Positions 1-8,274 of a DNA stretch of 64,000 bases are shown here, one piece after another. A model generated the notes under the pieces. It was given only the letters and a program-made list of their open reading frames with translations. It was not told the DNA's origin and made no database searches. The stretch covers positions 496,001-560,000 of the forward strand of contig OY969813.1 in assembly GCA_963703355.1 (NCBI GenBank). Reading direction: 5' to 3'. Every line of letters starts with the position of its first letter. Within the stretch, counting starts at the first letter, position 1. A program made the translations under genes and the position numbers. Origin of the DNA: Puia sp963703355 (GTDB lineage Bacteria; Bacteroidota; Bacteroidia; Chitinophagales; Chitinophagaceae).

Positions 1-570
1 CGCTTTGGTAACGGATTTGATTGTTACCAGCGGAGACTTTTCGATTGAAGTTTCCTGTACGAGTTCTGCAGCACCTTCTCCCGGAGTAACTGGATAAGTG
101 TTGGGGTTCAGGGAAATTATTTTAACAGGGGTTTTAATCGAAACTGTACAAAATGCCTTTCCCGAAAAAACATTTTTCTTAACCAGAAAGCCGTTTGAAG
201 TATCCGGCAGGGATGTGGCTCCTGTAACCAGTCCAGCTTTCATTTTAGCAGAAAGACCCGGCGCGATGGCCCTTCCCGTATTCGTATGGGTAAGTACGAC
301 AACGGATGCATTTGCTTTTCCTGCGATAGTTGCAATAACATCAATGTATTGTTCCGCATCCAGATTGTTTAGTGATTCGCGATTTACCTGGTATACTTTT
401 CTTACCCCATATTTCCCCAGTGAAGACAGTTCTTCCGTGACAGTGCCCAACAATATCCCTTCTGCAGAAACACCTGTTTGTTTCGCGAGCGCTGCACCAT
501 AACTCAATGCTTCCAGGGCAGTTTTCTTAATCTTACCTTCCGCGTGCTCGATAAAAATTAGGACTGACAT
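1..570 (-). CDS. etfA: Electron transfer flavoprotein alpha subunit, N-terminal part (cut by window edge)
   Basis: The reverse strand is open from the ATG at 570 to the left edge and encodes about 190 residues starting MSVLIFIEHAEGKIKK. This is the N-terminal domain of EtfA/FixB. The C-terminal FAD-binding domain lies outside the window; the family is usually about 320 residues. With EtfB it forms the soluble heterodimer that carries electrons from acyl-CoA dehydrogenases towards the membrane quinone pool. It follows etfB on the same strand, with a 64-bp gap that holds a short tandem-repeat array, so the two are probably one operon. Confidence 0.93.
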   Translation of the reverse strand, partial: MSVLIFIEHAEGKIKKTALEALSYGAALAKQTGVSAEGILLGTVTEELSSLGKYGVRKVYQVNRESLNNLDAEQYIDVIATIAGKANASVVVLTHTNTGRAIAPGLSAKMKAGLVTGATSLPDTSNGFLVKKNVFSGKAFCTVSIKTPVKIISLNPNTYPVTPGEGAAELVQETSIEKSPLVTIKSVTKA

Positions 571-579
571 AACTTATTG

Positions 580-613
580 GTGTGAGTGTTTGACAGTGTG
601 AGGGTGTGAGAGT
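580..613 (+). repeat. 8-nt tandem repeat array (GTGTGAGN), four units
   Basis: Four consecutive 8-nt units read GTGTGAGT, GTTTGACA, GTGTGAGG and GTGTGAGA, followed by a partial GT. They differ from GTATGAGA and GTATGGGA units elsewhere in the window mainly by A/G transitions, so I place them in the same GTRTRRGA family. The array fills half of the etfB-etfA gap. The units run antisense to these two genes, which makes this one of three arrays that break the sense-at-stop-codon pattern. Confidence 0.7.
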
Positions 614-634
614 AATATTTCGTATTTCATCACA

Positions 635-1378
635 CTATATAATTTTAGCTTCTTCATGTAGTAACCGAATTAATTCTTCAGGGTTATCTGCAGGAATCAA
701 TTTTACACTTTTTTTTGCGGGGGGTAGCTCGAATGACACAATTTCTGTGAGAATTTCTGCAGCAACCGGTTCGGTAACTTTTAACGGTTTGCTGCGTGCA
801 CCCATAATACCCTTCATATTTGGAATACGCTGTTCTGCCATTCCCTTTTGGCAACCTGCGACCAGCGGCAATTTAACTTCAACCGTTTCTTCTCCTCCTT
901 CTATTTCCCTGATGAGCGTCGCCATACTTCCCGCCAGGTCAAGTTTAGCTGTTAGCGAAACAAAGGGGAGATCCAGCATGGTCGCAATCATTCCGCCTAC
1001 TGAAGCACCATTAAAGTCGATCGTTTCCTTACCAGTAAGTATTAAATCATAGTTCTCAGACTTGGCAATTGCTGCAATTTGTGATGCAACAAAAAAACTA
1101 TCTGTGGGTTGGGCATTTACCCGTATGGCTTCATCACCTCCCAACGCAAGTGCTTTACGAATAATTGCGTCACAATCTGCGCCGCCCACCATTAACAGAT
1201 GCAGAACAGTAGTTGGGTCTTTTTCTTTAAGTTCAATGGCACGAACAAGAGCATACCATTCATCATACGGATTAAGTATCCATTGCACTCCGTCTGTTAC
1301 AAATTTCCGGTTGTTATCCGTGAAGGCTATTTTTGCCGTCGTATCCGGCGTTTTGCTGATACAAACTAAAATCTTCAT
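635..1378 (-). CDS. etfB: Electron transfer flavoprotein beta subunit
   Basis: A 247-residue EtfB/FixA protein, the usual family length. The Rossmann-like core begins MKILVCISKTPDTTAKIAF. The conserved stretch around residues 113-128 (LTGKETIDFNGASVG) and the family signature near residues 154-174 (REIEGGEETVEVKLPLVAG) are both present. It binds AMP structurally and pairs with EtfA in fatty-acid or amino-acid oxidation. A gene for a 3-hydroxyacyl-CoA dehydrogenase lies 15 kb away in the same window, consistent with beta-oxidation capacity. Confidence 0.95.
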   Translation of the reverse strand: MKILVCISKTPDTTAKIAFTDNNRKFVTDGVQWILNPYDEWYALVRAIELKEKDPTTVLHLLMVGGADCDAIIRKALALGGDEAIRVNAQPTDSFFVASQIAAIAKSENYDLILTGKETIDFNGASVGGMIATMLDLPFVSLTAKLDLAGSMATLIREIEGGEETVEVKLPLVAGCQKGMAEQRIPNMKGIMGARSKPLKVTEPVAAEILTEIVSFELPPAKKSVKLIPADNPEELIRLLHEEAKII

Positions 1379-1415
1379 TTTATCAGTAATAATTAAAGTT
1401 GTTTATGCAACTATA

Positions 1416-1423
1416 CAAAGATA
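1416..1423 (-). promoter_or_regulatory. Candidate -7 promoter box for etfBA
   Basis: Read on the minus strand this is TATCTTTG, an exact match to the Bacteroidota -7 consensus TAnnTTTG. It lies 37 nt upstream of the etfB ATG, leaving room for a leader of about 30 nt. No convincing TTG -33 element sits at the usual spacing. Confidence 0.45.
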
Positions 1424-1472
1424 TGTCCTGAAAGGCAAGTTTATGATAAAATAAACGAAAACGAACCTAACA

Positions 1473-1784
1473 ATGGAGAAAATAGAAAAGCTTTTGACAT
1501 TCCTAAAGAACGCTCCTGATGACTCATTTTTAAAGCACGCCCTGGGCCTTGAATATATAAAGATCGGTAATGATCCGGAAGCCCAAAGATACTTTTCTGA
1601 GCTACTCGATAAAGATCCTTCTTATATTGGAACTTATTACCACTATGCGCATTTATTGGAACGTAATGGCGACACTGAAGCCGCAAAAAAAATATATGAA
1701 AAAGGAATGATGGAAGCTAAAAAGGCAAACGATCCACATGCATTGAATGAATTGCAAGCGGCGCTTGAAGATCTTATCGGTTAA
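1473..1784 (+). CDS. Small tetratricopeptide-repeat protein
   Basis: A 103-residue, largely helical protein with two TPR-like units at about residues 18-51 and 52-85. The pattern EAQRYFSELLDKDPSY then HYAHLLERNGDTEAAKKIYE has the spaced small and aromatic residues of TPR helices. No signal peptide or membrane segment is visible, so it is probably a cytoplasmic adaptor. It ends 2 nt before tilS and is almost certainly co-transcribed and perhaps translationally coupled with it. Its partner cannot be predicted from sequence. Confidence 0.85.
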   Translation: MEKIEKLLTFLKNAPDDSFLKHALGLEYIKIGNDPEAQRYFSELLDKDPSYIGTYYHYAHLLERNGDTEAAKKIYEKGMMEAKKANDPHALNELQAALEDLIG

Positions 1785-1786
1785 TT

Positions 1787-3127
1787 ATGAATATTTTACT
1801 TGCTTCATTTCAGGAATCAATAAAAAAACTGGGTATTTCAAAAAAAGACCGGATTCTGATTGCCGTAAGTGGCGGACTGGATTCAGTTGTTCTCACTGCG
1901 TGTGCTGAGATAGCAGACCTTGATTTTGAAATCGCGCACGCAAATTTTCAGTTAAGGGGAGAGGAGAGTGGGAGAGACGAACGATTTGTAAGAGAACTTG
2001 CGATTCAATACAACAAAACCTTTCACACAAAGAAATTCAATACAATTGAATATGCTGAACTAAATAAATGCTCAATTCAGGTTGCGGCACGCGAACTCAG
2101 GTACCAATGGTTCGGCACCCTGCTGGAAGACAAGTCAAGACCTTTCCGTTTTTTGTTTACTGCACATCATTTAAACGACAATATTGAAACCATGCTGATG
2201 CATTTCTTCAGGGGAACTGGTATCGCAGGCATAAAAGGAATGCCATCAAAAAATGGAAAATTGACGCGACCTTTGTTATCTGTTTCCAGAAGTTCTATTT
2301 TAGAATTTGCAACAGCAAAAGGTTTAACCTGGGTGGAAGATAGTTCCAATGCTTCCAATGACTATACCAGAAATTATTTTCGCAACCAATTAATTCCATC
2401 GCTGGTGCCGGTATTTCCAGATATCCATATGAATCTGGAGAAAAATCTGTCTCGCTTTTCTGAAGTATATGTATTATATCAGGAGGCTGTTAATACATAT
2501 AAAAAAAAACTGCTTAAGCCGTCGGGGAAAGAAATGCATATCCCGATTTTGTTATTGAAAAAAGCCATACCACTCCAGACCATTGTTTATGAAATCATTA
2601 AGGAATATGGCTTTTCTTCTGCTCAATCCGAAGAACTGATCCGGCTGATGGACAGTGTTAACGGGAAATATATCTCAAGCGCTTCCTACCGGATAATAAA
2701 AAACCGCCGGTGGCTCATAATTGCCCCCGTTGAAAATGATCATCATGCTCATATTGTAATAGAAGCGGGAGACACAATGATTGAATATCCTGAAGGTCAC
2801 ATTGATATCAAATTATCGGATTCACAATCATTTAACAGGGATCCACATACTGCATCGCTGGACGCGGGAAAAATACAATTTCCACTGATTCTCCGCAAGT
2901 CGAAAACAGGTGATTATTTTTATCCGCTGGGAATGAAAAAAAAGAAAAAACTTGCGCGCTTTTTTATTGATCAGAAGCTTTCAAAAACTGCCAAAGAAAA
3001 GGTTTGGGTATTGGTGATGGATAGTCAGATCGTCTGGGTGGTGGGTCAAAGAATCGATAACAGATTTTGTGTAGGTCCGTCTACAAAAAGGATTTTAACT
3101 GTCAAAAATGAAAATACAACCTTATAA
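1787..3127 (+). CDS. tilS: tRNA(Ile)-lysidine synthetase
   Basis: A 446-residue TilS. It converts the wobble cytidine of tRNA-Ile(CAU) to lysidine, using ATP and lysine, and so changes codon recognition from AUG to AUA. The PP-loop ATP-binding motif SGGLDS is at residues 28-33, and a second conserved segment AHHLNDNIET lies about 100 residues later. The C-terminal TilS_C domain is recognisable from GDYFYPLGM followed by a lysine cluster and FFIDQKLS. It starts 2 nt after the TPR gene and ends 10 bp from the convergent rhomboid gene. Confidence 0.95.
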   Translation: MNILLASFQESIKKLGISKKDRILIAVSGGLDSVVLTACAEIADLDFEIAHANFQLRGEESGRDERFVRELAIQYNKTFHTKKFNTIEYAELNKCSIQVAARELRYQWFGTLLEDKSRPFRFLFTAHHLNDNIETMLMHFFRGTGIAGIKGMPSKNGKLTRPLLSVSRSSILEFATAKGLTWVEDSSNASNDYTRNYFRNQLIPSLVPVFPDIHMNLEKNLSRFSEVYVLYQEAVNTYKKKLLKPSGKEMHIPILLLKKAIPLQTIVYEIIKEYGFSSAQSEELIRLMDSVNGKYISSASYRIIKNRRWLIIAPVENDHHAHIVIEAGDTMIEYPEGHIDIKLSDSQSFNRDPHTASLDAGKIQFPLILRKSKTGDYFYPLGMKKKKKLARFFIDQKLSKTAKEKVWVLVMDSQIVWVVGQRIDNRFCVGPSTKRILTVKNENTTL

Positions 3128-3137
3128 CTTTCGTTTC

Positions 3138-3755
3138 TTAAAAATGTGGATGTTTTAATTCATTCAGAAAGATATTTATAACATCAGGTCTTACAGCAAT
3201 TGTAAATAGCACACCAAACAATGCGCCGTAAAAATGAGCATCGTGATTCACGTGATCGCCACCCTTCCTGGACATATAGGCAGAGTAAAATAGAAATAAA
3301 CCTCCATAAATAATTGCAGGTACCGGAAAAACCAACACAATAATCTGTTGCCATGGACCCAACAGAATAAATGAAAACAGGACAGCCGAAACTGCACCTG
3401 AAGCACCAAGGCTCCTGTAGTCATAATCATTGTAATGCTTGATATAAGTCGGAATATTAGAAACTATAAGCGCCCCGATATAAAGTGCCAGATAATAATA
3501 TCTCTGAAGTCCAAGATCACCCTGATAATGTGCTTCCATGTAGGTTCCAAAGAAATACAGTGTTAGCATGTTAAAAATCAGGTGCATGTAGTCTGCATGA
3601 ATCAACCCACAGGTTATAAACCGGTAATATTGATTTTTTTTACTTATGGCAGGAGGCCAGAAGATAAGTTCATCTACTATTTTACCATTTCTGAAGCCAG
3701 CGATGGAAATAAGTGTTGTAACGATAACGATGGCAAGCGTGATGTTGTTAAACAT
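3138..3755 (-). CDS. Rhomboid-family intramembrane serine protease
   Basis: A 205-residue polytopic membrane protein. The catalytic serine is S119 in GASG (117-120) and the partner histidine is H174 in HFYGALFG. The HxxxxHxxxN pattern (H53, H58, N62) that forms the oxyanion region is also present. Rhomboids cut transmembrane helices within the lipid bilayer; the substrate is unknown. The length corresponds to a minimal six-helix rhomboid core without extra domains. It is followed on the same strand by nothing close and is convergent with tilS. Confidence 0.9.
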   Translation of the reverse strand: MFNNITLAIVIVTTLISIAGFRNGKIVDELIFWPPAISKKNQYYRFITCGLIHADYMHLIFNMLTLYFFGTYMEAHYQGDLGLQRYYYLALYIGALIVSNIPTYIKHYNDYDYRSLGASGAVSAVLFSFILLGPWQQIIVLVFPVPAIIYGGLFLFYSAYMSRKGGDHVNHDAHFYGALFGVLFTIAVRPDVINIFLNELKHPHF

Positions 3756-3808
3756 TAAGAAGATAAAGAAGTTTAAAGATATACTTTAATTGCAGAATTT
3801 AAAATATC

Positions 3809-4282
3809 CTAGTCATGATGATATTTTTCATTTCGACCAATACTACAGGCTCTGTATATCTGCTCTGTTAAGATAAGGCGTACGAGTTGATGAGGAAAAG
3901 TAAGCGGGGAAAGTGACCAGATAAATTTTGATTCCTTTAAAAGCCCTTCATCCAGCCCATAGGCACCACCAATCAAAAAGATCAACTTCTTAATAGCTTC
4001 GTTTCTCCGGCTCTGAAGGAATTCTGCGAATTTTCTGGAACTGAGTGATTTTCCGTTTTCATCCAAACTGACCAACCAGTCATCAGCCTTCAGAGCAGCC
4101 CGTATCAGCCCGTTTTCTTCCGCTTTTAATTTTTGTTGCGTAAAAGATCCCGTATTCTTCTTCAAATTAAAAAGACGCCATTCAATCGGGTAGTAATTTC
4201 CTATTCGTTGGGTAAAATCACTGACTCCCTGAGATACGTAAGCGTCATGCGTTTTTCCGATAGCCCAGCATTCAATTTTCAT
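3809..4282 (-). CDS. rlmH: 23S rRNA (pseudouridine-1915 N3)-methyltransferase
   Basis: A 157-residue SPOUT methyltransferase if translation starts at MKIECWAIGK; the open frame extends 16 codons further upstream, but those residues are not part of the family. The AdoMet-binding knot includes LIFLIGGAYGLDEGL and SLSPLTFPHQLVR, and the protein ends with the family's YHxD/E-type tail (YHHD). It methylates pseudouridine 1915 in helix 69 of 23S rRNA on assembled 70S ribosomes. Confidence 0.95.
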   Translation of the reverse strand: MKIECWAIGKTHDAYVSQGVSDFTQRIGNYYPIEWRLFNLKKNTGSFTQQKLKAEENGLIRAALKADDWLVSLDENGKSLSSRKFAEFLQSRRNEAIKKLIFLIGGAYGLDEGLLKESKFIWSLSPLTFPHQLVRLILTEQIYRACSIGRNEKYHHD

Positions 4283-4327
4283 ACAACAAAATAAATGATT
4301 TAAGAACAACTTATATCTAGAACAAAT

Positions 4328-4335
4328 CAAATTTA
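4328..4335 (-). promoter_or_regulatory. Candidate -7 box for rlmH
   Basis: The minus strand reads TAAATTTG, an exact TAnnTTTG, 45 nt upstream of the rlmH start chosen here. Its position supports that internal start, because transcription would begin near the longer frame's first codon. Confidence 0.4.
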
Positions 4336-4361
4336 TATATCTTGTATAGGCAACTCGGTTT

Positions 4362-5783
4362 ATGAAAAATATATCTGGTAAGCGTCAGGTTTTTATTCTC
4401 ATTATAACATTCATATTATCCAGATATGTTGCCTATTACCTGGATATCCGTCTTGACATAAAAGCCTTATACGAATATTGGCAATTTCTCGATCTGGATT
4501 CATTAAAAAATCACGTGTTGTCAGGTGTCTGGTACGATCATGCGCAACCACCATTGTTTAACTTGTTTCTGGGGTTTATTTTAAAAATTAGCGGATCTCA
4601 TTATGAGATAATATTTGCATTTATATTAAGGTTTATCACACTTTGCAATGCACTCGTATTATTTTTCATTCTCCGAAAATTATGTACTGTGTATTATCTT
4701 CCTCTTTTAATAGCTTTGATTTATATACTTAGTCCCGCCACACTCCTTTTTGAATCTGAATTATTTTATACCAGCTTCGTATCGATGCTGCTCTTAATTG
4801 CTGTTTATTTTCTGATTCGTCTTAATGAGTCAAATAATTGGAAATATTCATATGGGGTTTGTTTTCCATTGACGGTGCTTTGTCTTACAAGAAGTTTGTT
4901 TCATCTTTTCTGGCTCGTGTTGATCGTTATTTTGATACTATTTAGTCTGAGAAATAATAATGTGCGGAGTAAATTTATTCTGATATCTCTTTTAGGTATC
5001 CTGGCTGTAAGTAGCTGGTATATAAAAAACAAATTACTGTTCAATAAATTTAGTACTTCGACATGGATAGGCATGAACATGGCGAGAAATGTTTTTCATG
5101 ATGGTGAAATATCTGACTCCGGTAAAATAGAAGTCCTTGCCCCTTTTTCAAGAATAAGTGTTTATAGAAAATTCTTAGATTCCTCTTTTGAAAAAAAATA
5201 TCAGGGTCTGGACGATCAGGTTCTTTTAAAAGAAATGAAAAATGATAGTTTTATTAATGAAAGGGAAGTGAGTTATATTCCTGTTTCTGATCTATATGAA
5301 AAAGCGAGCATCAGGTACATTTTTAAAAATCCGAAAAAGTATTTGCAGAATGTAATACAATCTGCCATTCTTTTCTTCGATCCCGCCACTGTATATTCCC
5401 TGGCACTTGAAAATGCTTCCAAAATAAAATATTATGACCTTGTTTATTCATTTAATCTGACGGTGTTCGCAAAAAATAAACAGCAAAGGAGGATCTTCTT
5501 AATTATTTCAGCAATACCAAAAATGGTTGTTTACCTATTTGTATTTTTTTCTTTTATTAGTTTGATCAGGCGGGACAGAAATATAACTTCCTGGAATTTG
5601 TTCATCTGGATCACGATAGCCTATGTATTTCTGGCAAGTTCCCTACTGGAACATTATGAAAATATGCGATTCCGATACGAGATTGAACCGTTGTTTTTGA
5701 TTCTGACGGCGCAATTATGCAGCAGATTATATTCAAGATATCAAATCAGGAAGCGCGCTCCTCTGAAAGAACTGATCACTTAG
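4362..5783 (+). CDS. GT-C type membrane glycosyltransferase (PMT/ArnT-like)
   Basis: A 473-residue multi-spanning membrane protein with roughly ten hydrophobic segments. The first extramembrane loop carries acidic residues (LDIRLDIKA, residues 27-34), followed by HAQPPLFN at 60-67; this resembles the DxD/E-type loop and HPPL motif of dolichyl-phosphate-mannose and ArnT-like GT-C enzymes, which use polyprenyl-phosphate sugars. The acceptor is unknown. Codon use is more AT-rich than in the neighbouring genes. Its stop codon overlaps that of the convergent downstream gene by 4 bp. It could equally be annotated as a hypothetical membrane protein. Confidence 0.65.
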   Translation: MKNISGKRQVFILIITFILSRYVAYYLDIRLDIKALYEYWQFLDLDSLKNHVLSGVWYDHAQPPLFNLFLGFILKISGSHYEIIFAFILRFITLCNALVLFFILRKLCTVYYLPLLIALIYILSPATLLFESELFYTSFVSMLLLIAVYFLIRLNESNNWKYSYGVCFPLTVLCLTRSLFHLFWLVLIVILILFSLRNNNVRSKFILISLLGILAVSSWYIKNKLLFNKFSTSTWIGMNMARNVFHDGEISDSGKIEVLAPFSRISVYRKFLDSSFEKKYQGLDDQVLLKEMKNDSFINEREVSYIPVSDLYEKASIRYIFKNPKKYLQNVIQSAILFFDPATVYSLALENASKIKYYDLVYSFNLTVFAKNKQQRRIFLIISAIPKMVVYLFVFFSFISLIRRDRNITSWNLFIWITIAYVFLASSLLEHYENMRFRYEIEPLFLILTAQLCSRLYSRYQIRKRAPLKELIT

Positions 5784-6697
5784 AAATTATCCGCCTGAAC
5801 ATATGCTTTGATGAGATCCAGTTCGCCTTCTTTTCCTTGTCCTGCCATTCCATGCTCCATACCAAGCATCCCCTTATAACCTTTTTCATAAAGGTGTTTA
5901 AAGATGTTTTTATAATTTACCTCACCTGTACCTGGTTCATTTCTGCCTGGATTATCACCTATCTGATAATAGGCGATCTCATCATATGCCCGGTCTATAC
6001 CACGAATGAGGTCGCCTTCATTTCTCTGCATATGGTATATGTCGAATAGTATTTTGCAACTCGGACTATTAACTGCTTTACAAATTGCGTATGCCTGTGA
6101 AGAATGGCGAAGAAAAAGATCCGGCGTATCACTCAACGGCTCGAGTACCATAACAATCTGATGGGGTTCGAGCAGTTCAGCAGCCGGCTTTAATGCCTCA
6201 AGGACATGTGCAGTCTGATAGTCCATCGGTATTGTGCGATCATAATTTCCCGGTACAACTGTAATCAGTTTGCCATTGCATCTTTTAGACGTGTCTATAG
6301 CATCTTTGGTATATTTAAGAAACTTATCACGCCATTCTTTACTGCCAGAACAAAGTGAAGTACTTACCGGCCAATGATCAAAACCGTGAACGAATACACC
6401 CATCGACATATTCAGGCTGGAAAGTAGTTTCCCGATTTTTTCCTGCTCTTCCGGTCGACGATCCATCATACCATTATCTTCAATGGCTCTGAACCCCTGA
6501 TCAAATCCAAATCGTATCTGATCTTCGAAGTTTTTACCCGTGAGGTTTTTGAACGTGCCATCATGAAACGCGTAATTTAATTTGAAAGGATTACCCGATT
6601 CATGAATATCCATTTTACTTTGAGCCAGAATTGAAATGGGAGTAGCCAAAGCGCCGCCAGCAACTATTCCACGCCGGATGAAATTTCTTCTTCTCAT
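5780..6697 (-). CDS. TIM-barrel isomerase of the hydroxypyruvate isomerase / xylose isomerase-like family, Tat-type signal
   Basis: A 305-residue protein. The N-terminus RRRNFIRRGIVAGGALATP resembles a twin-arginine signal, so the enzyme is probably exported to the periplasm. The rest is a TIM barrel with likely metal ligands in VLEPL, LFDIYHMQ and GMEHG, the pattern of hydroxypyruvate isomerase and related sugar-phosphate isomerases. Exported members of this family are common in Bacteroidota and their substrates are mostly unknown. It sits 54 bp downstream of fmt on the same strand. Confidence 0.8.
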   Translation of the reverse strand: MRRRNFIRRGIVAGGALATPISILAQSKMDIHESGNPFKLNYAFHDGTFKNLTGKNFEDQIRFGFDQGFRAIEDNGMMDRRPEEQEKIGKLLSSLNMSMGVFVHGFDHWPVSTSLCSGSKEWRDKFLKYTKDAIDTSKRCNGKLITVVPGNYDRTIPMDYQTAHVLEALKPAAELLEPHQIVMVLEPLSDTPDLFLRHSSQAYAICKAVNSPSCKILFDIYHMQRNEGDLIRGIDRAYDEIAYYQIGDNPGRNEPGTGEVNYKNIFKHLYEKGYKGMLGMEHGMAGQGKEGELDLIKAYVQADNF

Positions 6698-6751
6698 ATG
6701 ATTTTAAATTAATGACAGGCAATCTGATTCCTGGAATGATGCAAGCTAAGA

Positions 6752-7681
6752 CTATGGGCGATATCCTCTGAGAAAATCAGAAACGGACATTTTCTTTTTT
6801 CCCTCCAATTGTAATTCCTCCGCGTATATATATCCGTCCAGTGCATTATATCTCAACCAGTCTTTTCCATTTGTTTGCATCTCACCTTTTTCCGCAACCT
6901 CACTAAACTTTTCCACTCTGGCCTTAAATATTTTTAACATTTTCCCATTCAAAAATGTAAATGCTCCGGGAAATGGACTCAGGCCCCTTATCTGATTGTG
7001 AATTGTAAAAACATTTTCATTCCAGTTAATTTCACAGTCTGCTGTGTAAATCTTGGGCGCTGTTTTCAGGGTAGCAGGATCAGCAATATGTTGGGGTTTT
7101 TCTTTTAGGTTTCCGTTTATAAGACCGCGTACCGTTTCAACAACCAGCCTTCCTCCGATTACTTTCATCCGGTCGTGAAGTTCACCTGCAGTTTCATTAT
7201 CACCAATAATTATTTCTTCAGTTAAGAGAATATTGCCGGTATCAATTTCCTGTTGCAGTTTAAAAGTAGTAACTCCTGTGATACGTTCTCCATTCATAAT
7301 GGCTCTGTTGATGGGCGCCGCACCTCTATATTGCGGAAGCAGCGAGCCGTGCAGATTAATTGTTCCGAAAGGCGGCATCGACCAAACAGATTCTGGTAAC
7401 ATTCGGAATGCCACCACAATCTGCATATCAGCTCCAAAAGATTTTAATTGTTCCAGAAAAGCCGGATCCTTCAGTTTGAGTGGTTGGAGAACAGCAATAT
7501 TTCTATTTAATGCAAATTGTTTAACTGGTGATTCTGTGAGCTTAAGACCTCTTCCTGCTGGTTTATCAGGTGCGGTCACTACCGCTTCGATTTCGAATCC
7601 ACTTTCAACCAGATCCTTCAGACTGGCTACTGCAAATTCGGGTGTGCCAAGAAATATTAATTTGGGATTGGTAATTGTCAT
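6752..7681 (-). CDS. fmt: Methionyl-tRNA formyltransferase
   Basis: A 309-residue Fmt, the usual length. It formylates initiator Met-tRNA with 10-formyl-tetrahydrofolate. The N-terminal domain has FLGTPEFAV, the signature HGSLLPQYRGAAPIN at residues 111-125 and the catalytic set N109, H111 and D147. The C-terminal OB-like domain includes IRGLSPFPGAF. It is divergent from the FKBP gene. Confidence 0.97.
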   Translation of the reverse strand: MTITNPKLIFLGTPEFAVASLKDLVESGFEIEAVVTAPDKPAGRGLKLTESPVKQFALNRNIAVLQPLKLKDPAFLEQLKSFGADMQIVVAFRMLPESVWSMPPFGTINLHGSLLPQYRGAAPINRAIMNGERITGVTTFKLQQEIDTGNILLTEEIIIGDNETAGELHDRMKVIGGRLVVETVRGLINGNLKEKPQHIADPATLKTAPKIYTADCEINWNENVFTIHNQIRGLSPFPGAFTFLNGKMLKIFKARVEKFSEVAEKGEMQTNGKDWLRYNALDGYIYAEELQLEGKKKMSVSDFLRGYRP

Positions 7682-7768
7682 TGCTAGCTTATCTCGTATA
7701 GTTTAAAGACTTGTGATTTATATCAACAAAATAACATTTTTAATTAATAAATAATTGCGCCTGGGAAA

Positions 7769-7818
7769 TTGCAATACTTACATTGTAATTATCTTTGCTG
7801 ATTCAGGCATTAAGCCTG
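7769..7818 (+). promoter_or_regulatory. Promoter and 5' leader hairpin for the FKBP gene
   Basis: TTG at 7769-7771 and TATCTTTG at 7790-7797 are spaced 18 bp apart, as expected for -33 and -7 elements in Bacteroidota. Just downstream, 7804-7818 reads CAGGC-ATTAA-GCCTG, a 5-bp stem followed by a T-rich stretch. The stem would sit at or next to the 5' end of the transcript. It could stabilise the mRNA or act as a weak attenuator; the stem is short. Confidence 0.5.
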
Positions 7819-7845
7819 TTATTTTTTTACATCTAAAACTTCATT

Positions 7846-8274
7846 ATGGCCGTTCAATCCGGTAACACGATTAAAATTCATTATCACGGACGATTAACCG
7901 ATGGCACAACCTTCGATTCTTCAGCGGGTCGCTCTCCGTTAGAGTTTACTGTTGGAAGTGGTCAGGTTATCAAAGGCTTTGACGATGGCGTGCAGGGAAT
8001 GTCCGTCGGCGATAAGAAAACTATTGAAATTCCATTTATAAACGCATATGGTCCTGAAGATCCTTCCATGATCATTGAATTTCCGGTTGACAGACTACCG
8101 GAAGATATGAAGCCTGAAATCGGTATGCAGTTGAATATGAATAATGCAGAAGGTCAGCAATTTCCTGTTGTCATAACAGGTATTACTGAAGAGCATATTA
8201 TTCTGAATGCAAATCATCCGCTGGCAGGTAAGGATCTCATATTCGACCTGGAACTGGTTGAGATAATGGATTAA
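7846..8274 (+). CDS. SlyD-like FKBP-type peptidyl-prolyl cis-trans isomerase
   Basis: A 142-residue protein with the FKBP fold interrupted by an insert-in-flap domain, as in SlyD. The N-terminal part has IHYHGRLTDGTTFDSS and GQVIKGFDDGVQGM; the insert covers roughly residues 65-120; the fold closes with NHPLAGKDLIFDLELVEI. It lacks the histidine-rich metal-binding tail of E. coli SlyD. It is probably a cytoplasmic prolyl isomerase and folding helper. Its last 38 bp overlap the convergent CPBP gene. Confidence 0.92.
   Translation: MAVQSGNTIKIHYHGRLTDGTTFDSSAGRSPLEFTVGSGQVIKGFDDGVQGMSVGDKKTIEIPFINAYGPEDPSMIIEFPVDRLPEDMKPEIGMQLNMNNAEGQQFPVVITGITEEHIILNANHPLAGKDLIFDLELVEIMD

Noticed and set aside
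606..1052. 148-codon plus-strand frame over etfB
   Set aside because: Serine-rich antisense frame with no domain; etfB is secure on the other strand.
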